Origin: Vibrio cincinnatiensis DSM 19608
GTDB taxonomy: Bacteria; Pseudomonadota; Gammaproteobacteria; Enterobacterales; Vibrionaceae
Length of the DNA stretch: 64,000 nucleotides
Direction of reading: 5' to 3'
NCBI RefSeq assembly: GCF_900167345.1
Contig: NZ_FUXB01000001.1
Location: forward strand, 248,001-312,000
The notes beneath the pieces are model-generated. The model searched no databases and had not been told where the DNA came from. It saw only the letters and a list, made by a program, of their open reading frames with translations. Of the stretch, positions 44,735-52,686 are shown piece after piece. Made by a program: the position numbers and the translations under genes. The stretch's first letter is position 1; each line of letters starts with the position of its first letter.

Positions 44735-46390
44735 ATGATAAATTCCCCTTCTGCTTCTTATTCTCAAAAAGCACTATTGGCAGAACGAATTAATAAATTA
44801 GCTCAAGCTCTTTCTGATGGTGTTTACGAACGAGAAAATACCATCAAGCTTTGTTTGTTGGCTGCGTTGGCGGGGGAAAGTGTTTTTTTGTTAGGCCCTC
44901 CTGGCATTGCGAAAAGTTTAATTGCGAAACGTTTAATTCAAGCTTTTGATAACAGTAGCTACTTTGAATATTTAATGACTCGCTTCTCAACGCCAGAAGA
45001 GGTGTTTGGTCCACTGAGTATTCAAGAGTTAAAGGATCATGGGCGTTATGTTCGTTTGACTGAGGGCTATCTGCCTACGGCTCAAGTCGTGTTCCTTGAT
45101 GAAATCTGGAAAGCAGGCCCCGCGATTTTGAATACACTACTTACTGTTGTGAATGAGAAAACCTTTAAAAATGGCAGTGACATTGAGCCTGTTCCTATGC
45201 GTGTCTTAATTTCGGCCTCTAACGAACTACCGGATGAAGAAAGTGGGCTGGATGCGCTCTATGACCGTATTCTCGTGCGAATTTTTGTCAATCGTATTCA
45301 AAATAAACAGAACTTCAAGTCCATGCTAACGGTGGGAACAGAGCAAGAAGCAAAAATTCCTGCTGGTCTTGCGATTACCGATCAAGAGTATCATCAGTGG
45401 TTGGCTCAAATGAATCAATTACCGTTAAGCAATGAGGTATTTGAAAAACTTTACCAACTAAAAAGTATGCTTGAGCAGGCGGCGAAAGAGAGTGCTTTGC
45501 CGACGGAAGATGTTTATGTTTCTGACCGAAGATGGAAGAAGGCGGTTAAACTATTAAAAGCGAGTGCTTTTTTTAATGGGCGAGATCAAATCAGCCCATT
45601 AGATTTACTACTTTTGCAAGACTGTCTATGGAATAGCCCTGAGTCACGTGATGTGGTTTATCGAGTCATTCGTGAATTTGCGCTTCGAGAGGCGTTTGAT
45701 CAATCTCAGGTTGAGCAGCAGCTAGATCTTTGCCGAATGGAATTTGCCGCGCTTCAAGAGGAAATTGAAGCAGAACTCTCGATTGTTTTGTCACAGGAAA
45801 TGTCCAATGGACTAAGAAAGAAACAAGTATACCAATACGATTTTAGTCAAGCCAAGATGTATCAAGTTGGGCAGATCAAGAATCTCATTAAGCTAGTCTT
45901 GCTGCAAAGCAACATGTCTGTGGCTGAAGATGAAAAAGGCGATAGTCGTTGGGTTTATATCACAAAATCTGACATGGAACGCTTAATCAAAGAGGGGCAA
46001 GGGGATATTTATGGGTATGTGAACCATAACCCAAACCTATATCGTTTGCGTTTTGAACTTGACGCTAACCATAAGCTGGCCATTAAAGACATTGCTAACC
46101 GTTCCATATTATTGGCCCTTGCTACCCAAGAGGGCCTTGAGGAAGTGAGAAATCAAGAGTGGCTAGTGAAGTCAGAGCAAGCGATGAGCCAACTGAAACA
46201 AGCGGAGTACCATTTACGTAAAGTACGCTCTCATTTCCATGGCTCACTACCTCATAACTTCATTGATCCTGATCTACCGATTGAAATGGAAGCGACCTTA
46301 CATCAGATACAACAACAGTTAGAGACAACACATCAAGAGTGCGATAAAAATGCTCAGCGCATTCGATACCTTCAGCAATATTTTGATTAG
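44735..46390 (+). CDS. ravA: RavA, MoxR-family AAA+ ATPase
   Basis: This is a 551-residue AAA+ ATPase that in E. coli works with ViaA and the lysine decarboxylase LdcI on respiratory-complex maturation and stress. Walker A is LGPPGIAKSLIAKRL, Walker B VFLDEIWKAGP, sensor 1 LISASNELPDEESGLDALYDR. A discontinuous triple-helical domain and a C-terminal domain with two long coiled-coil stretches follow (residues 330-360 and 475-545). It is about 50 residues longer than E. coli RavA. GGAG precedes ATG 44735 about 8 bases ahead. viaA starts 13 bases after its stop. Confidence 0.95.
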   Translation: MINSPSASYSQKALLAERINKLAQALSDGVYERENTIKLCLLAALAGESVFLLGPPGIAKSLIAKRLIQAFDNSSYFEYLMTRFSTPEEVFGPLSIQELKDHGRYVRLTEGYLPTAQVVFLDEIWKAGPAILNTLLTVVNEKTFKNGSDIEPVPMRVLISASNELPDEESGLDALYDRILVRIFVNRIQNKQNFKSMLTVGTEQEAKIPAGLAITDQEYHQWLAQMNQLPLSNEVFEKLYQLKSMLEQAAKESALPTEDVYVSDRRWKKAVKLLKASAFFNGRDQISPLDLLLLQDCLWNSPESRDVVYRVIREFALREAFDQSQVEQQLDLCRMEFAALQEEIEAELSIVLSQEMSNGLRKKQVYQYDFSQAKMYQVGQIKNLIKLVLLQSNMSVAEDEKGDSRWVYITKSDMERLIKEGQGDIYGYVNHNPNLYRLRFELDANHKLAIKDIANRSILLALATQEGLEEVRNQEWLVKSEQAMSQLKQAEYHLRKVRSHFHGSLPHNFIDPDLPIEMEATLHQIQQQLETTHQECDKNAQRIRYLQQYFD

Positions 46391-46402
46391 TGAGGCGAAA
46401 TA

Positions 46403-47845
46403 ATGCTTGGACCCGATAGCGTCAATATCGTGTTAGCTATTGCTGAATCCGGAATTATAGAAACAGCGGTGAACGATTTGTTTGCACGTTCTCAAGTTGT
46501 CATGATTGAGAACGAAGCTCTGCGTTTATCGGTTAAGAAGCATCTAACACAATGGCATCATCGTGTTAAAAAACGCATGACTGAAGTTGGAGAAGCGGAT
46601 CATTTCCAAACAGAAATTGCACTGTATCAACAAACTGTCCAGCTTACCGAACACGATTTTATTAAACAGCTTCCAGAATTATTGAAGCAGTTAGAATGGC
46701 ATTCCTCTTTTTATACTCAGGCCCGTCAGTTAGTTGAAGATAAAAAGACATTTAATAACCCGATGTTTGCGCATTTTTTCTGTGACCGTTGGTATAAAGC
46801 ACTGTGCCATGAGATAAAACAAGCCCAAATCATAGAGATCGAAAGCAGTAAAGAGAAAGAGTATCTTGATCTTTACCAACGAATGGAAACGCTGCGTAAT
46901 TTGGATAAAGTGTCAGGCAGTGGTGATGAAGCCAGTGTGGGGCGCTTATGGGATATGGCTTCATCTAAGCTGAGCCGGATGGATCTCTCAACCCTAAAGC
47001 ATCATGCGGAATTTCTTAAAAAGCATCAAGGTTTGCAAGAAATCGCTCAACAATTAGGAAGAATGGCCAGCCAACTGGATGATCCCACTTTTAATCACGA
47101 GCATACCGAGCAACTTCAGATGGTTGAAGAGAAATCGGATCAAGCGACAGACGATATTGTAGGAATTCACGCTAGTGATGATTTGAATAAACTGCTACTT
47201 AACGAAACCTTATTTTTAGCTTACCCTGAATTGGAAGTGGTTTTTTATAAGCATCTTATTGATAAACGCTTGATGAATTATCGTATGCAGGGGAAATCAC
47301 GCACGTTACGTAAAGTTCATTCTCAATCGACCGAAAATAAGCCGTTGGATATAGAAAAAGGCCCATTTATTATCTGTATTGATGCTTCTGGTTCTATGAA
47401 AGGTTTTCCTGAACAGAGTGCTAAAGCGATGGCTTATGCGTTGATGCAAATAGCATTGGCGGAAGATCGTGATTGCTTTGTGGTGCTTTTTTCCACTCAG
47501 GCGATTGTCTATGAACTCACTCGACAAGATGGGCTAAGAGAAGCCAGTGACTTTTTAAGTTATACCTTTCATGGCGGAACAGATCTCGATTTAGCGATGG
47601 AAAAAGCCATTGAACAAATGAATGGAGAACGTTATAGCAATGCTGATCTCATCATCATTTCTGATTTTATTGCACCGAAACAAAATGACAGCATTTTACA
47701 GCAAGTCCAACGATTAAAAACGCGAAAAAATCGATTTCATGCCGTGACAGTATCACGTCATGGAAATCCAGAACTCATGAGTATGTTTGATCACTGTTGG
47801 CATTATCATCCTAACTTATTCGGACGCTTAATTAAAAAATGGTAG
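46403..47845 (+). CDS. viaA: ViaA, von Willebrand factor A protein partner of RavA
   Basis: This is a 480-residue protein whose C-terminal half is a von Willebrand factor A domain with MIDAS motif IDASGSMKGFPE, followed by the conserved TFHGGTDLDLAM and the Asp of LIIISDFIAP. The N-terminal half is helical and carries the RavA-binding, lipid-contacting domain in relatives. ViaA stimulates the ATPase of RavA. The gene is 12 bases downstream of ravA after GGCGAAATA, so the pair is one operon. It converges on the DnaT/P-like pair, with 20 bases between. Confidence 0.95.
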   Translation: MLGPDSVNIVLAIAESGIIETAVNDLFARSQVVMIENEALRLSVKKHLTQWHHRVKKRMTEVGEADHFQTEIALYQQTVQLTEHDFIKQLPELLKQLEWHSSFYTQARQLVEDKKTFNNPMFAHFFCDRWYKALCHEIKQAQIIEIESSKEKEYLDLYQRMETLRNLDKVSGSGDEASVGRLWDMASSKLSRMDLSTLKHHAEFLKKHQGLQEIAQQLGRMASQLDDPTFNHEHTEQLQMVEEKSDQATDDIVGIHASDDLNKLLLNETLFLAYPELEVVFYKHLIDKRLMNYRMQGKSRTLRKVHSQSTENKPLDIEKGPFIICIDASGSMKGFPEQSAKAMAYALMQIALAEDRDCFVVLFSTQAIVYELTRQDGLREASDFLSYTFHGGTDLDLAMEKAIEQMNGERYSNADLIIISDFIAPKQNDSILQQVQRLKTRKNRFHAVTVSRHGNPELMSMFDHCWHYHPNLFGRLIKKW

Positions 47846-47865
47846 GCGTTTTATGACGCCTACTA

Positions 47866-48588
47866 TCAAGATTTCTTACTATTTAAAATCGCTTGTATAC
47901 GAGGGTTGAGTTGTTTGCCATGTTGCTGCTCATACTCTTCCCGTTTGATATCATTGAGGTTTTTGACGGAGTGAGAGGGCAACAGGTTGTCAGGTAACTC
48001 CGTCATCAATTTCCCTTTCTCTTCTAACCGTTTAGCTTCTAGATAATATTTTTTGAACAGTTGATCGAGTTTGTTTTCTGCTACGCGTTTTAAATCATAC
48101 AATTTATTTTGTACTAACCATTTTTCAATTTGGTTTTCTGGCTCTCGGGACAAAACTCGAATACGGCTATCTAACAACTCTTCTGCGGTTAACGCATCAC
48201 GGAGAACCCACAGTTCCCCCATTTGTGGTGGCCAACTGTTCCCTAATTGAATTCGTTCATGGCAATGTTTTAGTACTCGATTCAGACTATTTGGGTCAAT
48301 CGACTCGGCAAAATCAATAAACTTTCCCGTAGGCTGACTACCATATTGGTATTCCCATTGAGTTTCATAGACACTCAGAAAAGATCCAAAGACATGCAGA
48401 CACCAGTCTGACGGTTCTTCATGTCCAAGCACTTCTGGCATGCTTGGCTCAGAAGGTGGGTTTTTTTCCTCTTTGGATAAGCTGCTGTCGGAAGCGCTCA
48501 GATGGGCTAAGCTTTGGTTTATACCCATTTCCCGCAGTTTGCTCTCGATTTCCTGAATGTTCAGAGGTTTTCGCTTGCTGTCTTTCAT
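47866..48588 (-). CDS. Uncharacterised protein resembling phage P-type replication proteins
   Basis: This is a 240-residue soluble, highly charged protein that I do not recognise with certainty. The middle part GNSWPPQMGELWVLRDA resembles, in pattern only, the W-P-P-S/x-G-E-F segment of lambda P-like helicase loaders. The C-terminal half is helical and basic. The start at 48588 overlaps the upstream DnaT-like gene by 140 bases in another frame, which is unusual. An internal ATG at 48441 (MPEVLGHEEPSDW) would remove the overlap but lacks a Shine-Dalgarno. If the pair is primosome-related, this would be the loader partner; that is inference. Confidence 0.55.
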   Translation of the reverse strand: MKDSKRKPLNIQEIESKLREMGINQSLAHLSASDSSLSKEEKNPPSEPSMPEVLGHEEPSDWCLHVFGSFLSVYETQWEYQYGSQPTGKFIDFAESIDPNSLNRVLKHCHERIQLGNSWPPQMGELWVLRDALTAEELLDSRIRVLSREPENQIEKWLVQNKLYDLKRVAENKLDQLFKKYYLEAKRLEEKGKLMTELPDNLLPSHSVKNLNDIKREEYEQQHGKQLNPRIQAILNSKKS

Positions 48589-49177
48589 TAAGTTTCTCGT
48601 TAGTCAGCCAATACTGGAGTTTGTTTTCTAACCGCGCAATGGTTAATAATTCGCTGGCTTTAGATTTATGCCAAAGAACAAATTTCTTCCAAACTAAAAT
48701 GTGATCATTACTAATCCCCGAAAATTTGAAAGCGCGTTCTGCCCACATTGGAATTTCATTTTCATCCAAATCATGTGTGGCAATCGCATTACCCTGCATA
48801 AGATTTGAGGCGTTATTACGATAGTGTAGTGCTTGCTTGGGTAAATTAGGAAAGGTTTCCTGTGGTGCTGGTGCTGGTGCTGGTGCAGTCAGAACTTCCT
48901 CGTTACTTTGCTGATTGATCAGCATCTTAAAAATATGTAATTCAGCACCTTGACGATATTCTACTTTGATTTTTTCTAATCGCTGCTGCTCACATAACGC
49001 ACGCAAGCATTCGGCAAGTCCAAAAGTCGATAGGCAGCACAAGGGGCCCATATGTTCTAAGTTAACTGTGACATACCCCATATCATCTGTACTATCTGCA
49101 AGCATCAGTAACACCAGCTTTTCAGCTGGGCTTGCACAATTGAGTTGCCAGGCTAGATGGGTATATTTTGCGCTCAC
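48449..49177 (-). CDS. DnaT-like / phage O-like replication protein
   Basis: This is a 242-residue protein in two parts. The N-terminus (residues 8-75) reads as a winged helix of the kind in phage O or RepA-type proteins (KLVLLMLADSTDDMGYVTVN, then LSTFGLAECLRAL). After an APAPAPAPQE linker, residues 145-205 (EIPMWAERAFKFSGISN, VWKKFVLWHKSKASELL) resemble the DnaT ssDNA-binding domain (W-x...GI...F...W). A primosomal or replication role is inferred. The linker is encoded by four GGTGCT-type hexamers at 48864-48887. Its 3' end overlaps the next gene by 140 bases. Confidence 0.6.
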   Translation of the reverse strand: MSAKYTHLAWQLNCASPAEKLVLLMLADSTDDMGYVTVNLEHMGPLCCLSTFGLAECLRALCEQQRLEKIKVEYRQGAELHIFKMLINQQSNEEVLTAPAPAPAPQETFPNLPKQALHYRNNASNLMQGNAIATHDLDENEIPMWAERAFKFSGISNDHILVWKKFVLWHKSKASELLTIARLENKLQYWLTNEKLNERQQAKTSEHSGNREQTAGNGYKPKLSPSERFRQQLIQRGKKPTF

Positions 49178-49377
49178 TTATCTTGGCTCCGACTAGAATA
49201 ACGTGAAAATGAATCGCTATTGTATGCCACCCAAGGAGGGAGTTGTAGAGCTAGTCGAAATTAAATCGAATGGGAACAAGATATCCGATAGTATTTGGAA
49301 TAAAAAGGTTGTTTTATTTAGCTTTCACTGTCATACCAAGCTCAGAGGAAGGTCTCTGAACTTGGTCATCGATAGTC

Positions 49378-49851
49378 TTACAGTGCAGCGAGAATGGCTT
49401 CTGCTTTACTGACTTCAAAGCTTTTTGCTTCTTCGATATTTAATGTCGTGATGATGCCGTTGTCGATAATCATCGCATAGCGCTGTGAACGAATACCTCC
49501 AAAACTGGCGGTATCCATTTCTAAACCGAGTGCTTTAGTAAAACTGGCATCACCATCAGCAAGCATTATCAGCTCTGAGGCATTTTGTGCTTCGCCCCAT
49601 GCTTTCATAACAAAGGCATCGTTGACGGCTACGCAAGCAATCATATCGACACCTTTGGCTTTTAATTGATCCGCTAAGACTACATAGCCGGGTAAATGAG
49701 CTTCAGAGCAGGTGGGGGTGAATGCTCCGGGAACCGCAAAAAGGACGACTTTTTTGCCAGCAAAGAGCTCGTTAACATTATGATTAACCATGCCTTCAGG
49801 GGTAATTTGGCTCAGTGTACCCGTTGGAAGTGGTTGTCCTTGTTTGATCAT
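49378..49851 (-). CDS. Peroxiredoxin, Prx5/redoxin type
   Basis: This is a 157-residue atypical peroxiredoxin related to Prx5 and hybrid peroxiredoxins. The peroxidatic Cys48 is in PGAFTPTCSEAHLPGY, with the conserved P-x3-T-x2-C pattern and the later Arg in IRSQRYAMIIDNG. It reduces peroxides using glutathione or thioredoxin. No second conserved resolving Cys is seen at the usual position, so glutathione or glutaredoxin is likely the reductant. I set the start to ATG 49851, eight bases after AAGGA; the frame reaches back to 49890 without support. It is probably monocistronic. Confidence 0.93.
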   Translation of the reverse strand: MIKQGQPLPTGTLSQITPEGMVNHNVNELFAGKKVVLFAVPGAFTPTCSEAHLPGYVVLADQLKAKGVDMIACVAVNDAFVMKAWGEAQNASELIMLADGDASFTKALGLEMDTASFGGIRSQRYAMIIDNGIITTLNIEEAKSFEVSKAEAILAAL

Positions 49852-49993
49852 GATGAATCCTTGGTTTGATTGATGAGAGAACATTTTCATTAGTCTAGCG
49901 TTAAATCCGTGCGCTAACCACGGAGAAAGAGTGTGGTATTATCTTTATGTTTACCCTGTTTTGGGTAAGAACTGATCATTTTCTGGAGGCAGG

Positions 49994-50536
49994 ATGCTTT
50001 CTCAATATAATACCGGACTTATCGTTATTGATATTCAAGGGAAATTAGCTCAGATAGTGGAGAACAGTGCAGAGCTGATGACACAAACGGCTCGGCTTAT
50101 TCAAGGGGCTCAGCGGTTAGACCTTCCTATCGTATGGCTTGAGCAAAATTCAGAAAAGCTAGGGCCAACGGCCCCTCAACTGGCTCAATTACTTCATTCT
50201 TCTACCTTTCCCATAAATAAAATGACCTTCGATGCAACACAAGAACCCACTTTGGTGGAGCAATTACGTCAAGCGGAGATTTCCCACTGGCTGGTTTGTG
50301 GAATTGAAGCTCATATTTGTGTCTATCAAACCGTTTGTGGGTTATTACAACTCGGTTATCAGGTTGAAGTGGTGGTTGATGCCATCAGTGCTCGCCAAAT
50401 GGCGAATAAGCAATTGGCTCTCAATAAAATGCAGCAGTTAGGGGCAAAGTTAACCTCGGTAGAGATGTGCCTTTATGAGATGGTCGAAGACTGTCGATCA
50501 CCACATTTCAAAACGATCCTTTCACTGATCAAATAG
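49994..50536 (+). CDS. Isochorismatase-fold hydrolase
   Basis: This is a 180-residue cysteine hydrolase of the isochorismatase superfamily. The triad is visible: Asp in VIDIQGKLA, Lys in NKMTFDA, and Cys in EAHICVYQT, with the cis-peptide-type GIEAHICV loop. The substrate class (nicotinamide, ureidoacrylate or other amides) cannot be chosen. GGAGG is seven bases ahead of ATG 49994. The next gene is a VOC enzyme 45 bases downstream on the same strand, and they may be cotranscribed. Confidence 0.9.
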   Translation: MLSQYNTGLIVIDIQGKLAQIVENSAELMTQTARLIQGAQRLDLPIVWLEQNSEKLGPTAPQLAQLLHSSTFPINKMTFDATQEPTLVEQLRQAEISHWLVCGIEAHICVYQTVCGLLQLGYQVEVVVDAISARQMANKQLALNKMQQLGAKLTSVEMCLYEMVEDCRSPHFKTILSLIK

Positions 50537-50581
50537 CTTAACTACATTGAACCTATGGCAGAGGAATCGGAGAGGAGCAAG

Positions 50582-50992
50582 ATGCTGACAATACATGGAT
50601 TGGATCATGTTGTTTTACGCACTACGCAATTAGAGCAAATGGTGTATTTCTATTGTTCAATATTAGGTTGTCAGATAGAAAGAGACTTATCGAAAGAACT
50701 AGGTTTGACACAACTTCGAGCGGGTAATGCCTTGATTGATTTAGTGACCGTCAATAGTGAACTCGGTCAAATGGGGGGAAGGGCCCCTCAGCAAGATGGA
50801 CGCAATGTTGACCATCTCTGTTTACAAATTACCCCGCTTGCCGAAGCTTCGCTCATCCAATATCTGGATAAACACCAGATCCCACATTCAGATTTTGACA
50901 AACGCTATGGTGCACAAGGGTTTGGACGTTCGATTTATATTGAAGATCCCGAAGGTAATGTGATTGAACTCAAACCGCTGAATCTGGAGTAA
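50582..50992 (+). CDS. VOC-superfamily protein (glyoxalase/dioxygenase fold)
   Basis: This is a 136-residue protein of two beta-alpha-beta-beta-beta modules. The N-terminal GLDHVVLRTTQLEQMVYFY supplies the first metal His. DHLCLQIT opens the second module, and EDPEGNVIELKPL near the end supplies the Glu. This resembles lactoylglutathione-lyase-like or fosfomycin-type VOC proteins; the substrate is unknown. ATG 50582 follows GGAGAGGAGCAAG, so I chose it; ATG 50555 in the same frame is possible. It follows the isochorismatase gene. Confidence 0.9.
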   Translation: MLTIHGLDHVVLRTTQLEQMVYFYCSILGCQIERDLSKELGLTQLRAGNALIDLVTVNSELGQMGGRAPQQDGRNVDHLCLQITPLAEASLIQYLDKHQIPHSDFDKRYGAQGFGRSIYIEDPEGNVIELKPLNLE

Positions 50993-51121
50993 GGAAAAAT
51001 AAGCGATCTATTGCGACCTATTTTCACGTTGAATAGGCTGTTTATCATTGAGTGATAACTCTTACTTTACATTTGGTTACATAGGGTTATAGTCAAACGC
51101 GGTGAGTGTCGCAAAATAAGG

Positions 51122-51478
51122 ATGGTTATGCTGGCTCTGTTTTTCAAATGTCTGCTGGGTGCATTGGCTGTTTTGCTGATAGCTCTGCTTTCGAAAAGTA
51201 AAAGTTTTTTTATTTCTGGCTTGGTTCCTCTTTTTCCTACTTTTGCCCTCATCGCTCACTACATTGTTGGTACTGAACGTACCATGGAAGAATTAAGAAT
51301 AGCGGTGCTCTTTGGGTTGTACTCACTCATTCCTTATGCCGCTTATTTACTGGCCGTTTATTACTTCAGTTACCAATTTAATCTACTGTGGACACTCAGT
51401 TTTGCTACTTTGGTGTGGATTGCTTTTGCTGGTCTACTTTTGGTGAGCTGGAGTCGTTTTCATCCGAGTATGGCATAA
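51122..51478 (+). CDS. glpM: GlpM-family inner-membrane protein
   Basis: This is a 118-residue protein with four hydrophobic helices. The conserved N-terminal helix pair LLGALAVLLIALLSKSKSFF and ISGLVPLFPTFALIAHYIVG is the GlpM signature, a family first noted beside glycerol-3-phosphate genes in Pseudomonas and linked to alginate production. Its biochemical role is unknown. Here glpD lies about 1.2 kb downstream on the opposite strand, so the old association partly recurs. ATG 51122 or 51128 can be the start. Confidence 0.8.
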   Translation: MVMLALFFKCLLGALAVLLIALLSKSKSFFISGLVPLFPTFALIAHYIVGTERTMEELRIAVLFGLYSLIPYAAYLLAVYYFSYQFNLLWTLSFATLVWIAFAGLLLVSWSRFHPSMA

Positions 51479-51538
51479 CCTTTGGTGTTAACGTGTATTG
51501 CTGTCTGTATGGCTTTTTAAGCCTAGTGAGGCTTTCTC

Positions 51539-52582
51539 GTGTTCAAAAAAAACGCTTTATCTAATCTATTAAAAATTACCAGCATCGCTTTACTTTCGAT
51601 GTTACTGGGGCTGTTTTTCTCGCTGCCATTAGCAGAACTGTTTATAGCCGCAATTTTCGTTATTCTTCTGCGAAAAAGAGCCAATATTGCGTTAACGTTG
51701 CCTAAAACTTTGTTGATGTTTATTCAAGTGGTATTAGGAATCAGCGTCGGAGCAACCATTTCGATAGGGGAACTTGCCCAAACATTAAGTTTACCCGTTG
51801 TGATGGGGTTAGTGATTTGCTTGATTTTACAAACCAGTGGCGGTTTCTGGTGGCTATATAGGCGAGAAGGTTGGCATCCCTTTGAATCGTTATTAGGGGC
51901 GGTACCCGGTGCAATGGCAGCCATATTGGTGATCAGTGAATCGGGCAGTAAACCGTCATCAAAAGTAGTGTATGCACATTCTGTTCGTTTGATCATTTTG
52001 ATCTTGATGGCTGGGGTTATCTCCAATAGTGCGACTGAAACGGCAATCAATAGTGTCACTATGACGATTCAACACTGGGCGATATTATTAATATTGGTCG
52101 CTATCAGTATGTTATGTGGAAAACTCTCGATCAAATTTGGCATTCCCGCTCCTTATATGATTGCGTCACTATTAATTGCAGCAACCGTGAATAGCGTAAT
52201 GCCTGTCGACTCATTATTGGTTCCCGTTTCTCTGGTGTTATTTGCCACCGCTCTACTGGGAGTATTGATTGGCGTACGCTTAGCGGAAACGACTTTACGA
52301 GAAGCATGTTCTTACTCAAAAGCGGGCGTAATGGTGATGCTCATCGGGTTAACGGTTGCGGTTGGTGTTTCTTTTTTAGCGGCACACTGGCTGGGAATGA
52401 GTTGGTTAGTTTTGCTGCTCTCTTGGGTTCCCGGAAGTGTTGAAGCTATGACAGCGGTAGCCCTTTTACTAGGATTAGAGCCTGCGTTTGTGATGGTCAA
52501 TCATGCGATTCGATTATTGCTGCTTTATACCATGCCTGCGGTATTTAAAAATTCGTTAGAACAACTGCGCAATAAAACATAA
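51539..52582 (+). CDS. AbrB-family (ammonia monooxygenase-like) membrane protein
   Basis: This is a 347-residue integral membrane protein of the AbrB/YgfB-like family, named for similarity to an annotated 'ammonia monooxygenase' and not known to have that activity. About ten helices fall in two repeats. The signature segments are ESLLGAVPGAMAAILVISES in the first half and LLSWVPGSVEAMTAVALLLG in the second, with the same P-G-x-(M/V)-x-A pattern. The start is GTG 51539 with GAGG about eight bases ahead. A transporter role is plausible but not shown. A strong terminator follows. Confidence 0.85.
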   Translation: MFKKNALSNLLKITSIALLSMLLGLFFSLPLAELFIAAIFVILLRKRANIALTLPKTLLMFIQVVLGISVGATISIGELAQTLSLPVVMGLVICLILQTSGGFWWLYRREGWHPFESLLGAVPGAMAAILVISESGSKPSSKVVYAHSVRLIILILMAGVISNSATETAINSVTMTIQHWAILLILVAISMLCGKLSIKFGIPAPYMIASLLIAATVNSVMPVDSLLVPVSLVLFATALLGVLIGVRLAETTLREACSYSKAGVMVMLIGLTVAVGVSFLAAHWLGMSWLVLLLSWVPGSVEAMTAVALLLGLEPAFVMVNHAIRLLLLYTMPAVFKNSLEQLRNKT

Positions 52583-52607
52583 ATGAGAATGATATTCTCA
52601 ATTCGGT

Positions 52608-52652
52608 TGCCGAAAATCTACTCACCCTTGGTGATTTCTCAGATTTTCGGCA
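52608..52652. terminator. Large bidirectional terminator between the AbrB gene and glpD
   Basis: TGCCGAAAATCT (52608-52619) pairs with AGATTTTCGGCA (52641-52652). The loop contains a further TCACC/GGTGA helix. TTTTACTTACTTTT follows on the plus strand, and glpD ends 35 bases farther on. Confidence 0.88.
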
Positions 52653-52686
52653 CTTTTACTTACTTTTCGACTATAAGATAACATGC

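Noticed and set aside
48864..48887. GGTGCT hexamer repeat as a contingency locus
   Set aside because: Only four units, a multiple of three, encode the APAPAPAP linker; slippage would only change linker length.
49203..49412. Plus-strand 69-codon open frame between the DnaT-like and peroxiredoxin genes
   Set aside because: It runs into the peroxiredoxin 3' end, has no domain, and its composition is unlike the coding regions around it.
52584..52600. Fur-box-like palindrome TGAGAAT-GAT-ATTCTCA
   Set aside because: It lies between convergent genes with no promoter to control, and the arm spacing differs from the Fur 7-1-7 pattern; it is probably part of the terminator region.
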